DNA of 64,000 bases from Blastobasis lacticolella (GCA_905147135.1 LR990050.1:4042501-4106500); one strand, 5' to 3'; shown: positions 1 through 11,132, counted from the stretch's first letter. Program-made: numbers and translations. The notes: a model not told the origin generated them from the sequence alone.

Positions 1-335
1 ATTTTTTACCAAAAGGTTCAACGAAATGTATTTTAATACAAACCTTTCATATTATCTATGATTTGTATTGCGTCCATTCTTGATCCTAGTGTCCATGAAA
101 CGAATTGACTCAGTCAAATTGATGTTTGTTTTGTTTGCAATAATTTATTACAACCTCTAAAATGGTTAAAAAATAGTGATAAATATAATATTATCCAATA
201 CAACGTACCCAGTGTTTATATTCTCTTTGCTAAGAACCTATTTCAAGCGATTATCAATTACCGAAATTGTCGGGGCGCCATCTAGGGAGTGGTTAGGAAT
301 GCTTTAGATACCTATTGGAAAACTGCTCATTTCGC
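1..335 (-). mobile_element. Palindromic MITE-like element, truncated by the window edge
   Basis: This segment is an imperfect reverse complement of 3932-4240. Shared landmarks, read on the other strand, include a GGCGCCATCTAG block, a run resembling AATTATTACAACCTC, and a terminal block TTTTCCAATAGGTAT. At 3932-4318 the same element has two opposing copies of the terminal block, so it is a foldback or MITE-like element. Here only one terminus (about 250-330) is inside the window. No protein is encoded. The family name is unknown to me. Confidence 0.65.
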
Positions 336-413
336 TCACTCAAGTGTTGTCAGTTGGAACCGTGTTCGCTGTGTGCACTGTGACCTCTTATTAACGTGAA
401 GGACATAATTAAG

Positions 414-507
414 AATGTTCATCATCGCAATGTACGGAACTTCGAAAAATTTTGTATTGAACACTTCGAAGTTCCGTAGATACATCGTGTTGATGAACGT
501 TCTCAAT
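414..507. repeat. Short hairpin-forming inverted repeat
   Basis: The arms GTTCATCATCGCAATGTA...CGGAACTTCGAA and TTCGAAGTTCCG...GATGAAC pair with a short loop near 450-462. The arms are imperfect, with a small internal bulge. It is probably part of a transposon terminus next to the preceding element. No gene lies in it. Confidence 0.5.
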
Positions 508-680
508 ATTGGTACAATGCTATTTTGAACGTAGAGATTCAAAATAACACTCACATATTGCATAATAGAAAACGATTTTGTTTACTTTGACATAATAATT
601 TGAAGACAATACGCACCTTGTATGATACCCGTAGTATAGAGAACGATCCATTTTGTTATTTATTACAATAAAGTCATATT

Positions 681-950
681 GGCGTTACTGACCCGGTTAT
701 GCTCTCGCGCACGAGGACCCGGGGTCCGCCTTGACCATGATCTAGGATTTAGCAGAACAGGTAATTACAGTGGAGCGACTGCCATCTCCGCGACCCTGCT
801 ACCATGGAAACATGACCAGATTGGATCATGTTTACACATTCAGCTGCCTGAATGTGCAGGTTTCATCACGATGTTTTCCCTCACTAATGTACATAACTCA
901 TAAAAGAGTCATTGGTGCATTGTGGCAGTGGAAATCGAACCCGGGAATAA
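681..950 (-). mobile_element. tRNA-derived SINE, family 2
   Basis: On the minus strand this reads as a degraded tRNA-like head (GTTCGATTCC-type B box near 925-945), a body containing ACCAATGACTCTTTT, a segment GATGAAACCTGCACATTCAG, and a tail rich in GGACCCCGGGTCC-like sequence ending TAACGCCAATATG. The same order of blocks occurs at many other places in the window, for example 43009-43313 and 6301-6605. It is non-coding; the short open frames across it are chance. Confidence 0.8.
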
Positions 951-1074
951 TATATTGTACTAAATAACTTACCTGACATACAACATACTGGTTTCATACA
1001 CATCACCATGTTTTCCCTCACATTAAGTATTTTGTTATTTTATTTTATTATGTACTCTATAACAGACGATTACC

Positions 1075-1650
1075 GAATGTCTATTGAACTTAAAGGGAAA
1101 ATATACAAGACTATCATTAGACCTGCCCCATTGTATGGGTCTAAATGTTGGGCAAGCAAAGAGTCGGAAGAAAGGCGAGTGCAAGCGCCGGAGATGAGAA
1201 TGATAAGATGGATGAAAGGACAAAATAAAAAGGGTGTACATAAGAGGAAGTTTGAAAGTAGTGCCAGTGATGGAAAAGATGAGGGGCAATAGACTAGTTA
1301 TGCTTTTTTTATTATTGCCTGGGACACGGTTGGTCGGTCCACCTGATGGAAAGTGACCACCGTCGTCCAGGACACCTGCTGCCTATGGGCATGTAATGCA
1401 TAAGGGTGAAACTCATATTGTGACAAGGAAGCGATGAATATGAATGATGGATACTTCAGTAGAGGCCGACTGTAGACAATATGGATGGACTGGGTGAATG
1501 ATGACATGCGGATAAAAGGAATCAGGACAGAGATGACGAGTCTGTTGATTGGAAGAAAGAGGCATATTGTGCCGACCTCACCTAGCAGGATAAGGACACG
1601 TAGAAGATATACTCTGTACAAGATACACAACGGACAATATGACGTTATTT
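1075..1650 (+). pseudogene. RTE-like LINE reverse transcriptase C-terminus, broken
   Basis: The frame from about 1075 reads LKGKIYKTIIRPAPLYGS followed by KCWASKESEERR and EMRMIRWM, the conserved C-terminal region of RTE-type non-LTR reverse transcriptases (relatives read RPALLYGSECWA...EMRMLRWM). The frame is interrupted at about 1302-1390 by a different repeat, then resumes as HVMHKGETHIV and, after stops, WMDWVNDDMRIKG, again matching the family. It is a dead 5'-truncated copy. The poly-T run at 1652-1663 may mark its end or belong to adjacent sequence. Confidence 0.75.
1302..1395 (+). mobile_element. LINE 3' UTR-type fragment (family D) inserted in the LINE
   Basis: Contains GGTCCACCTGATGGAAAGTG and CTGCCTATGGGCATG-like sequence shared with 5283-5394, 47083-47193 and 54105-54305. 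It interrupts the RTE-like frame between ...GNRL and HVM. Non-coding. Confidence 0.6.
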
Positions 1651-1830
1651 ACTTTTTTTTTTTTAATTACACTTGTTTGTGCCAGCACGTTGGCCAGTAT
1701 TCCCAATATTAAATTGTGGAGCGTGACTGAATACGTTCTCTCGTTCGTTGCCTATAGTTAGAGTGAGAGGACTGCAAGAGATTGTTATAATGTTTTAGCT
1801 TGTGCTTTATAGCAAAATATTGTTTTATAG

Positions 1831-2152
1831 GTCGGTGGCGTAATGGTTAGGTTAGAGGTACCGCGCGGGTTAGGACCCTAGTACCGCCATGTATCAATGT
1901 TAAGTTAAACACAAACCGATGCTCGTACAGTGATATAAAACATCGTGATGAAACCTGCACATTCAGGCGACCTGCTGAATATGTAACCATGTTCAAAACT
2001 GGTCAGGTTCCCCTAGTAACAGGGCCACGGAGGTCAGATAATAGTCGCTCCATTGTAATTACCTGATCTGTTAAATCCTGGATCTTAGTCCAAACGGACC
2101 CCCGGGCTCTCACGCGCGGGGGCATAACCGTAACAATTCTCGCCAAAATGGC
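1831..2152 (+). mobile_element. tRNA-derived SINE, family 2
   Basis: Plus-strand copy starting with the tRNA-like head GTCGGTGGCGTAATGGTTAG (A-box region). It continues through GATGAAACCTGCACATTCAG and CTGGTCAGGTTCCCC to a 3' end CGGACCCCCGGGCTC...AACAATTCTCGCC. A middle portion is diverged from other copies. Non-coding. Confidence 0.8.
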
Positions 2153-2169
2153 CATTGTTTTATATTTAG

Positions 2170-2475
2170 ATATGTATTTTTTTATTTTGTATTATTTTAC
2201 TAGCCAGGCATTTGACCGCCACCTTACCTGGTGGTAAGTGACGATGCGGCCGATGATGGAGCATGCCTGTCTGGGATCAGCCTATTCACTCTAGCCTTGA
2301 AGGCATCCAGATTATGTTGATCAATGAACACACTCGCAGGCAACGCATTCCACTCCTTATTTACGTTTTTATCAGAAACAGTTTCATTCGTAGTAAAAGA
2401 TAGTCTGTAGAGTCGCTTTGCTCGTATAGATAAAGGATTAACCAATTTGTAGTGATCTCTATAATTCAACCAAGG
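2170..2475 (-). pseudogene. LINE ORF2 C-terminal fragment (CR1/Jockey-like)
   Basis: The minus-strand reading frame contains NKEWNALPASVFIDQHNLDA and FKARVNRLIPD. A WNxLPxxVV...SLxxFKxxLD signature is the usual C-terminus of CR1/Jockey-type reverse transcriptases. Only the last ~80 codons remain; the frame ends within CCACCAGGTAAGGTGGCGG-like sequence. A related fragment lies at 50990-51130. Upstream reverse transcriptase motifs are absent, so this is a 5'-truncated dead copy. Confidence 0.7.
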
Positions 2476-2691
2476 AGCTCCAACAAGGAGCGAGATAGCA
2501 AGACATTAGAATGATAGCAACTTTCAAATCTACATCGAGTTATCGGACTGTTCCATCTACAATATATAAAACAATTACTCATGACAGCGATGCCCTGGCC
2601 ACAGCGCAACATGGACAGGCGAGTCGTCGTCGTCATCGTCCCACCCTCCAATTGCCCTTTTCTTCACCACTTTTGATAACTTTATACCACT

Positions 2692-2880
2692 CAAAGGTGG
2701 CAAACAAGCATACGGCCGGTCTTATGGTAATCAGTCACTGCAGCCTATGGAGTATGGACCTTTGCAATACCAGGGGCATCATCCACGCGTTGCCGACCGC
2801 ATAAAAACCTTTTCACCCCTTTCTTAAAGAACTCAATGTTGTACTCTCCAGGGAAACCTCTCCAGATAGTTCATTCCACA
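2692..2880 (+). mobile_element. LINE 3' UTR fragment (family C)
   Basis: Shares GGTGGCAAACAAGCATACGG, TGCAATACCAGGGGCATC and GCGTTGCCGACC with 8012-8115 (plus strand) and 21655-21785 and 44045-44195 (minus strand). The copy at 21655 runs into a (GAATCT)n tail after AATAAA, which marks this as a LINE 3' end. Non-coding. Confidence 0.65.
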
Positions 2881-2884
2881 ACCT

Positions 2885-3925
2885 TAGTGTGCGTGGGAGA
2901 AAGTTCATTTGGAACCGGATTCCTTCTTTCACCTTAACTCTCAGAAGTTGAATTCAATACTTTAATTTTTATCTACGAAACTAAAACGGGGTCAACCCCG
3001 ACCACGTAAGGTTTGAGGTGATCAAGCTCAGAGGACGTTGCTGTCGACCAAACTATGTAAAGTTTTCCTTGACAAAGGGAAACTTTGGTAGTGTGAGGTT
3101 CAAACTACAGGATGTGGTGGATGCAGCCTTTGTGTAGTCGCAGCTCTTGACCCCGATGTTTATCTTGTTGACACTATGCATACCTGTGTAAGTACTTATT
3201 GAACAAGTTAGGCAACTATAACAATAACCATGTAAGTAACCTACACTGAGGTTAATTAATACCTGTAAAATAAAAGTAATTTAGTTATAAGTGCTTCATA
3301 TTGCCTCCATCGCTCTTTAGATCTCCTTTCAGAGGGTCTAAGGTTGGCTGGAAGAAATCCCATTGTGGGATAAGCCCGCCTTTGCTTTGAAAAATGATAT
3401 TTTTCTCATTACTGTATTTATTTTTAATTGCAATAAAGAGTTTGCATACATTCATACATACAGTAGCATCATTATGCGAATTTAAGTGAGACACATCTAA
3501 GTAAATACAGTACGTTAAATAAGGTTCGATAGTTGGTCAATTTTGCTCACTTCGGATACAAAGTGCCTATCGCCACTTAAGTATTGTCAGTTACAGTTCG
3601 CGCGCACTTTGAGACATGCCCGAATACTAGTCTGATTCTTAACTATAACTCCTCCATAAATATTATGATGTTACTTTCAAATCTTTGACTATTTGCAAAA
3701 ATATAATATAGAAGAGCATAATATCTCATGAACCCTTAAAATTAAGAGACATTCGAGTATTCGGACGTTAGTAGCGGTTCTGAATATTCTATAATCCGAA
3801 AGCGATCAGTTTCTATGCTCACTCGGCTCCGCTGTGTGGCCATAAACCACTTTCTCTACAAAAGTCTCCTTTACATTTAACCGAACTCCGTAAAATGGAA
3901 AACTATTTAGATAGCCATAATAGAA
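2885..3925. other. Unassigned intergenic stretch
   Basis: A+T-rich with no convincing gene. Around 3530-3615 a block (GGTCAATTTTGCTCAC...ACTTAAGTATTGTCAG) recurs with changes at 22413-22515, so at least part is another dispersed repeat. Nothing else is recognisable. Confidence 0.5.
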
Positions 3926-3931
3926 GTTAAT

Positions 3932-4318
3932 GATCAGTTTTCCAATAGGTATCTAAGGCATCCCTAACCACTCACTAGATGGCGCCCCAACAATTTTGGT
4001 AATTGATAATCGCTTGAAATAGGTTCTTAGCAAAGAGGATATAAACACTGGATACGTTGTTTTGGATAATATTATATTTACAATAGGTTTCAACCATTTT
4101 GGAGGTTGTAATAAATTATTACAAACAGAACAAACATCAATTTGACTGAGCTATTTCGTTTCATGGACACTAGGATCAAGAATGGACGCAATACAAATAT
4201 GAAATGTTTGTATTAAAATACATTTCGTTGAACCTTTTGTTAAAAAATTACCAAAATTGTAGGAGCGCCATCTATTGATGCTTTTTGAAACCAATTGATA
4301 ATACCTACTGGAAAACTC
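3932..4318. mobile_element. Palindromic MITE-like element
   Basis: The left terminus (TTTTCCAATAGGTATCTAAG ... AGATGGCGCCCC) and right terminus (near 4249-4318: GGAGCGCCATCT ... TACCTACTGGAAAA) are inverted copies of each other. The interior (4020-4240) matches 1-250 in the opposite orientation. About 390 bp, no coding capacity. It has the structure of a non-autonomous DNA transposon or foldback element; target duplications are not clear. Confidence 0.65.
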
Positions 4319-4690
4319 CTCATTTGTACGTAAATAATTTGCCAGTTCCATCTATTCGTTGCACTTACAGCAGCCTAAACCAACTCTTTTTGAAAATGTG
4401 ATGTCATGATTTACCCTACAATTTATATTGGTTCGCGCTGAGCGCACATCAGATCCTTGGCATATTTCAGAGCGCTTGTTATATTTTTTTTAACATAAAA
4501 TGGCAAAATATTCCTTTGAAAATTATGTTGCTCAAAGAGAATTAAGTAATGTATAAATACACAGATGTGCTTCACGTAAATAAACGATTCAATATCGCAT
4601 TCTATCAAATAGCATTCCATGCGAGGCTGTTCGCGACAACCGGGAGATGATAGAAAAAAAGAGATTTGCCATTATAAATCATCTTTTCGT

Positions 4691-4910
4691 AAATGTCGCG
4701 GTTGTGCTCTTGCTCACGAGGGCCCGGGGTCTGCCTTCACCATTATCCAGGATTTGGCAGATTAGGTCATTACAGTGGATAGACTGCCTCCATGATCATG
4801 CTACCAGAGGAACCTGATTGGACTATGGTTACACATTCGCCTGAATGTGCAGGTTTCATCACGACCTCTCTCTTAAGAGTCGGATACTTAACTACTAGGC
4901 CACCGTGCTA
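4691..4910 (-). mobile_element. tRNA-derived SINE, family 2 (internal deletion)
   Basis: Minus-strand copy: GGGCCCGGGGTCTGCCTTCACC tail, ATCCAGGATTTGGCAGAT, GAATGTGCAGGTTTCATCAC, then directly a tRNA-like head near ACTACTAGGCCACCG. The usual ACCAATGACTC body block is missing, so this copy has lost part of its middle. Confidence 0.75.
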
Positions 4911-5282
4911 AGATATACCTATATTATTATTGTAATATTTTACTTACATGGTATACAAGCTACGAATTTGAGCCCCTTCTCATCCGGTGGCAGCCACAAG
5001 TGGTCAGCGGTGGCAAAATTTTGTGAAGAGTATTCATGGTCTCGTTTTTTTAATGAAATCAATTTATTCCTTATTAATTATTTTTAATTTAATTTAATTA
5101 ATTTCCTTTCGTATACCTTCACCTATCGCGAACCATCAAGAAATAACTTTCTGGTGACCCCGTCACCCCCTCGGTGACGGATGTGTTGGTTTCGTATGTG
5201 TTAGTAATTTCGCGCATTATGATCACCGATATGGTGGTTACCCATTACATCAGTGTTTTTGTGAAGTATTTTTTTTATTTTA

Positions 5283-5394
5283 GAACGGTAACGCATTGGT
5301 AACGCCCCTGGTGTTGCTGATGATGGACAGGCGGCAGTAATCACTTTTCATCAGGTGGCTCACAGGTCTGTTTATCTGCCGTATAACATAAAAA
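5283..5394 (-). mobile_element. LINE 3' UTR-type fragment (family D)
   Basis: GCCCCTGGTGTTGCTGATG ... CATCAGGTGGCTCAC ... CTGCCGTATAACAT, the reverse complement of the family D block also present at 1302, 47083 and 54105. Non-coding. Confidence 0.6.
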
Positions 5395-5699
5395 AAGCAG
5401 CAATCAGTGCTTTTATAATAATCATGGAACCACTAATTTATTAGGACTGTAACGAACTGTAGTAAGCGCTTTTAACCCCCGGAAAAGGGCCCAATTTGTA
5501 GGCGTACTCTTTCTTCTAAGATAGTAGACTTGGTGTCCAGCACTTTAGTTCTAGTTATAGATGGACTACGCAGAACTGACTGCTCCTCGCTAAGCCAACT
5601 ATAAGCGCTTAACAGATCTATACAAGACTCTAACGTACACCGTGCTTCTGTTAGTAGAGGAAGGGTTGCGTTTCGGTCGGATGCAAGAGCGTTCCGGTT

Positions 5700-5815
5700 T
5701 GAAGGGTAAGGCCGGCAGCGCCATTACAGTCATGAGGCATTTCAAGTTAGCCCTCCTTCACGAAGACAAAGCAGTTGCCGTCCTCCATTTTTTTATCTGC
5801 AAACTAAAATCATTA
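5700..5815 (+). repeat. Dispersed repeat fragment (family H)
   Basis: CAGCGCCATTACAGTCATGA followed by GGCATTTCAAGTTAGCCCTC resembles 47330-47425 and 48535-48600 (CAGACATCAGGCATTTCATT and TGAGGCATTTTAATTTTAG). Probably LINE-derived, but I cannot place it. The open frame around it is not recognisable as a gene. Confidence 0.45.
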
Positions 5816-6300
5816 CGTGTATTAGAGCTGCGGTTACGGATTACCATCAGAGAGAATGTCTTACTGAGTAGCAAAAAAAAATTGAGGCACAGTTATGTTT
5901 CCACGCGAATAGTGTCTTAAGTCAAAACATCAGCTAGTTTCTTTGCCCGCAAACGAGAGCGGCTGCTTTTGACATGCCTTTGTGCGACTCACTTCTTCGT
6001 TCAATATAGCCGACGCTCCTCTGGCCAACGTTGTAATACGGTCTACCATGTCTATTTAGAGGTTAGGTTTTGTTTTTGTTAGACCGCTAGCTGTTTCCCA
6101 TAGTTTTTACTCGCACAAAATTTGTATTGGGCTATGTGTAACCAAGGTTATCGTTTAGTAAGATATTTCCTACTTGCTAGTCGATCATTATATGCACAAG
6201 CGCGATGCGTCACTACTGCCTATAGACATTATTAACACCACGGGCACAATACATTGTGACAAAATGTATCACTAATGAGTTGAAACAATCATCTTGACCT

Positions 6301-6605
6301 TAATGTTCTGGTTGTGCTCTCGTGAATAGGGCTCAGGGTCCGCCTTGACCATGATCCAGGATTTGGCAGATCAGGTAGAGCAACTGTAATCCAACCTCCG
6401 TGATCCTGCCAGGGGATCCTGACCAGATTGGATCATGGTTGCACACAATGTCACGTTGTTTTCCCTCACCATAAGATCTTCGGTTAGTGTTCAACTAAAT
6501 GTACATTACACAGAAAAGAGTTATTGGTACACGGCGGCAGTGGGATTCGAACCCAGTACCTCTCGTTTGCTAGTCGAATACCTTTACCACTACACCACCG
6601 ACGCC
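6301..6605 (-). mobile_element. tRNA-derived SINE, family 2, near full length
   Basis: Reads on the minus strand from a clear tRNA-like head (6540-6605, B box GGGTTCGAATCC, A-box region TAGTGGTAAAGG) to the tail around 6310-6350 (CAGGGTCCGCCTTGACCATG in plus orientation). It contains the family's ATCCAGGATTTGGCAGATC and TTTTCCCTCACC blocks. Good reference copy for the family. Confidence 0.85.
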
Positions 6606-6651
6606 TATAATAATAAAAATATTCAATAGAAATTACTTACCAATATAGTTT

Positions 6652-7232
6652 TGACGCCCGTCAAAGCTTCGCTGCGGAAGATTTCTAACTAAGATAAAAC
6701 GCGTGCGCCTACGCTGATGGATTATACGGCACTGCGATTATACGGTACGGCACCAACATCCCTAATATGGTGTATTTAAAACCGGGGCAAGTATCCGGCT
6801 TTTACCCATTTTATAAACATACAATTAATTTGTAATTTATTTGGGATTTTCGATGTTGATATTATGAAATTTTGACATTAATTGATAATAATTGAAAGAA
6901 TATTTATTTTTTTAAATGAAATTGACATTATATAATTAATAAAAGCCGAAATTTTAAATTTATTTTGACACTTATAATTAAATTAAAACATTTTTATGTT
7001 CATATATGTAATTTAAATAGGTACCCTATTTAAAATTTTGATTATGTAAATAATTGTTTGTGCGTTGTTAATGTCATATAAATGATTTTATTTACTTAAA
7101 TGATAGTAATGAATAACAATAGGGTATTTATATAATAATGACTATCTCGATACATACTTTTATATATTACGTAATAATTTTATGTGAAAATTGTATCTTT
7201 GAGAATTAATAAAAACTAAACTAAACTAAAGT
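6652..7232. other. A+T-rich stretch ending in a (CTAAA)n run
   Basis: No gene. The end, GAGAATTAATAAAAACTAAA followed by CTAAACTAAAG, looks like a LINE-type simple tail on the plus strand, and TTTGACACTTATAATT/ATTGACATTATATAA motifs recall the LINE-like 3' end at 45640-45785. The assignment is weak. Confidence 0.35.
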
Positions 7233-8011
7233 TTATAAAATACTTTGTCACAACCATTGATATGGTCCTTTTGTTCATTATTTAAAAATATAAAAATATA
7301 CCTACAGCACAGAATACCTTGCCTACAGTGTAGATACACGTACCGTAGCTAATTATAAATTAATTAAGTCTATCTCTGACCACCATAAAGCTCTAACTAA
7401 GCCCAATTTTAAAATGATGACTCTTGAACGCCAGCATATTAGATCCGAGGAGGAAAATTTTGTATTTTTCCCCTGACTGTAAGACGGAGAAGAATTCCTT
7501 CAAACTTTATGGTTCATTAAATACTGGATCGTGTCGTAAAAATGCCGCTTGCAATCAATTTTACACCAACTCATTAGTTAGAATCATCATCTAAAATACT
7601 GAAAAGCAGACGCCTTCATTACGAAAAATAGGCCGGACAATTTAGATTCTTTGCACAAATTACTGTTTCTTACTGCTTCGTTTCATTGTTAGGTAACGAT
7701 AATTGAGTACCATAGTTTGAAATCTATACTCATTGTGTACGAGTGTGTGTAAGTAACAGCTGAAATCTGAAACTGTATTTTTCAGACAATTAAAGAACAC
7801 GTGCATCTTAAGTGGGTGCAAACAGACCTGGGTTGGGAGCAGTGGTGAATCTTTATGGCAGAGGCCAAGATCCACTTCGGGTCGGTATGCCAGCGAAGTA
7901 AGTAAATAGGAATTAAAAATTAAAACTGAGATTTAGCTGATTGGTTGGATTTCATATTTTTGTAGTTAGCATAGAACCGATTCTCCACTTCTTTCCAGCC
8001 AGCATTTTTTA

Positions 8012-8115
8012 TACCAATAAGATAGCAAACAAGCTTACCGCAGCCGTTAGACGTTTGCAATACCACCCATGCGCTGCCGACCATGTAAAAACCTTTTTAC
8101 CCCCTTTCTTGGAGA
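8012..8115 (+). mobile_element. LINE 3' UTR fragment (family C)
   Basis: TAGCAAACAAGCTTACCGCAG ... TTTGCAATACCACCCATGCG ... GCCGACCATGTAAAAACC. Same family and orientation as 2692-2880. Confidence 0.6.
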
Positions 8116-8804
8116 ATGCCTGGCAAATTTCAGCTTTCTAGCACTTCGAGAAGTGCCCTATATGTTTAATTTTATACAGGTACAGACCTGCACCTTCGTT
8201 TATGGTGGATGGTTAAAAGTTGATTTCTTAATTTTCTTGTCATTTACCATATTGGGTGATTGATTTCTTAGACAAGTTTTTATCTCATTCTGAATGCTAA
8301 TTCGCCCTTGAGCCTTTCAAAATCGCATTGTGGCGGCACGCATTCTGAGTCAAGTGTCTATTTCACTGAACATAAAAAAATTAATAAAAGTTAATAAAGC
8401 CTTTTCTTGCATATGTTATCATTTAGATATATACTAAAGCTTCATGCATATTTATTATTCTACTGCGTTTTAAATTTTATTATTAGTAGTTTTGTCTAAG
8501 TACAAACTTTATCGATCGAATATTGTATAGCTACATTAACTACCTTCTTTATGAAAGAATAGCATTTTCCATTTTAATTCGTGTCATGGTTAATTAGCCT
8601 TATTCTCTCCAGGGAAATTAGAAATTTGTCTTTCATTTGTTCCACCATTGAATTTGTTTAGGTTAGCTGCTTCTAATAATTTTCCTGTTCATTTTTGTCG
8701 AAATATAATCTGTTTGTTACCGTCTCTTACGAGAACTTGGTGTAAATTATTTTTATAAAAGTGTGCGTATAAGATAAGTTATTTAGTACAACTATATTAT
8801 TTCC

Positions 8805-9035
8805 AGGTTCGATTCTCACTGCCACAATGCACCAATGACTCTTTTCTGAGTTATGTACATTAATGAGGGAAAACATCGTGATGAAACCTGCACATTCAGA
8901 ACACTGAATGTGTAACCATGATCCAATCTGGTCAGGTTCCCTCTTCAACAGGGTTACGGAGGTCAGTTACTGGTAGTCGCTCCACTGATCTGCTAAATCT
9001 TGGATCATGCTCAGGGCGGATCCGGGCTCGGAATG
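8805..9035 (+). mobile_element. tRNA-derived SINE, family 2
   Basis: Begins inside the tRNA-like head (CAGGTTCGATTCTCACTGCC, a B box) and continues with CACCAATGACTCTTTTCTGA, GTGATGAAACCTGCACATTC, CCAATCTGGTCAGGTTCCC and TGGATCATG to a degenerate 3' end near 9035. The overlapping open frames are chance. Confidence 0.8.
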
Positions 9036-9039
9036 TACG

Positions 9040-9714
9040 GTTACACCGCTACACTTGCAGTAGAGGGTTCTGTAAATGTCAGTCCATATGTTCTTATTGT
9101 CTACGATATGATTTTGACATGGCCAAGAATAAATGTCCTGTTTATGGGAATTCGATTTTTTGTTATCCTCGACGAAAATTAGAAGGTTGCGAAATGTTAA
9201 TAAATAATTACGTAGGTATTGTTTTGCTCTCCCGCTTCCGATACTCGCAATTTGACCGTCTCAACAAGAGATTTTAATTGTTCGAAACTGGAGACGTATT
9301 TACAACTTCCTTTGTATCTGTAACTAACTGCCTGGAAACGTCAAAGTTCCACACTTAGTTCAGTTAATGGAAACTTGCCCTGAATCGTCGAGAAATTCAA
9401 CACCTGTGTCGCGTGCTAACTTTATTAATTTGGTACGTTCGCCAGTCGGCATTGCAAATCATAACTTCCTGGTGTACTGTACAAGAGCTATATTGTGTTG
9501 ATAATCTGTGTGATTTTCTCATTTTCTACCGCTTTTTTTAATTCATGTATAATAAACAATTAAAAGTAGATTTCAGTAATCAAACTGGGTCCAAACAATT
9601 TTAACTCAACTGATCGTTCACAAATTTTTATTAGCATTAAAAATCTCTATCCAATCACTCGTGATAACATTTGCGTTCTGGTCCACTAATAAAAGTTAAG
9701 TAACGAAGTTAAAT
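9040..9714. other. Unassigned stretch
   Basis: No gene. GGAAACTTGCCCTGAATCGTCGAG near 9370 resembles 46788-46812 (GGAAACTTGCATCTGCAACG), so one dispersed repeat is present; its class is not clear to me. Confidence 0.35.
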
Positions 9715-9950
9715 AAATAAATAAATATTCGTGGACAAATTCACACAGCGCCATCTAGCCCCAAACTAAGCAAAGCTTGTGCTATGGGTGCTAGATAACT
9801 GAAAAACTACTTAAATACTTATTATGCATAGAACACCCAGACCCGTAACAGAAATTAAAATTTATCATTTCAATTTCCCGGCCGGGAATCGAACCCGGGA
9901 CCTCTTGCGTGGCAGACCGGATGTTGACCACTAAACCACTCAGGTCGTCA
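9715..9950 (-). mobile_element. tRNA-derived SINE, family 1, full length
   Basis: On the minus strand: tRNA-like head GACCTGAGTGGTTTAGTGGT with B box GGTTCGATTCCC, then TTAATTTCTGTTACGGGTCT, a body GTTATCTAGCACCC, and 3' block GGGGCTAGATGGCGCTGTG ending in TTTATT repeats (9714-9728). A tRNA-derived pol III SINE; matching copies lie at 18971-19150 and 25834-26098. Confidence 0.88.
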
Positions 9951-9964
9951 AGGTTCCGGCCTGA

Positions 9965-10065
9965 GCGTCGGTGGCCGAGCGGTAAGAGTATGCAGCTCGT
10001 AAGCCAGAGGTCCCGGGTTCGAATCCCGCTCCGGCCATGTACCAATGACTGTTTTCTGAGTTATG
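9965..10065 (+). mobile_element. tRNA-like head of SINE family 2
   Basis: GCGTCGGTGGCCGAGCGGTA carries an A-box-like motif and GGTTCGAATCCC is a good B box. It is followed by CATGTACCAATGACTGTTTT, the start of the family 2 body, so it is a truncated SINE and not a working tRNA gene. It abuts the head of the oppositely oriented family 1 SINE. Confidence 0.75.
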
Positions 10066-10069
10066 AGAC

Positions 10070-10990
10070 AATATCGATTATTGTCTCAACGTAAAACTTG
10101 TCAGCAGGAAGTGCTCTTCATTTTACTTCCAACAATAAATAAAAAACGAAAGGACAACCCATCTGATGGAAAGAGAGGTACCTCTTTCCACTCATCTACG
10201 ATTCATGCACTTATGTAATTAATAATGCAGAACACGGTTCATAGTGAGCACTAACCTGATATACCTCATGCCTGAAACTGTGTTACCTTAGCCCTCAAAC
10301 GGGGTGTGATATATTTCATTTAAATTGTACGGGAAATATATGGCGCGAGTGTATACAATGTAGCCTCTATTGTATTCTCAGGTGCTAAACTATTCTGTAC
10401 CGAATTTCGTCAAAATCGATGCAATGGTTTAGCCGTGAAAGCGTAATAGACAGATATAGTTACTATAGCATTTGTATTAGTACGTAGAGTTTATTCTTCC
10501 TTATGTAGCTTGGCATCAATCAAGCAAATTATAAGTTTTCGGTATGTTACGATATTCCAATTAGTAAAATAATTAGGTTAGAATGTCCGTTCAGTATGTT
10601 TTAGTAACTGATATTTTCTAATCACAAGATATTTCGCGTTTTCTTTCATCCTCTTTTAATACTGTAAATATACACTTTTATCCCCAATTCCCTATTATCC
10701 CCTCAAGGCAGGAGCCAGAAGGAAAATATGGCAACAGATCGTGTTTCGCCAGTGACCGGATATAAATCATCTACAATCTTTTGTTTACGAGGGCCAACAA
10801 CTATAACCGTTGCTTCGCTTGTAAAATTTTTCGCCAAGAAGAGCGATTTTGTGTCAGATTTCTATTTAATATGAGCAAGGATTTTGAAGAAATTTATCTC
10901 TTCCTTTCAGTACAGAATATCTAATGATACGATTTTGTTTTAGTTTCACATGACAATAAATTTGGGTTTAATACTTTAGTCGGCTTCTGT
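10070..10990. other. Unassigned stretch
   Basis: No gene seen. 10375-10455 (CTGTACCGAATTTCGTCAAA ... GTGAAAGCGTAATAGACAG) has the flavour of a common lepidopteran dispersed repeat, but there is no firm match inside the window. Confidence 0.35.
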
Positions 10991-10992
10991 CT

Positions 10993-11087
10993 GTAATTAC
11001 CTGATCTGTCATATCCTGGATCATGGTCAAGGTGGACCCCGGGTCCTCGCAAGCAAAAGCACAACCGGCACACTAACGCCACGATGA
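10993..11087 (+). mobile_element. SINE family 2, 3' end only
   Basis: TGTAATTACCTGATCTGTCA ... TGGATCATGGTCAAGGTGG ... GGACCCCGGGTCCTCG ... CTAACGCCACGATGACC. 5'-truncated copy. Confidence 0.7.
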
Positions 11088-11132
11088 CCACCACTTTTGT
11101 CGGCGACACCGTCCACGTAAACTTGTAATGAG

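Noticed and set aside
9965..10037. Possible tRNA gene
   Set aside because: The tRNA-like part runs into the family 2 SINE body (ACCAATGACT) and there is no clear 3' processing context.
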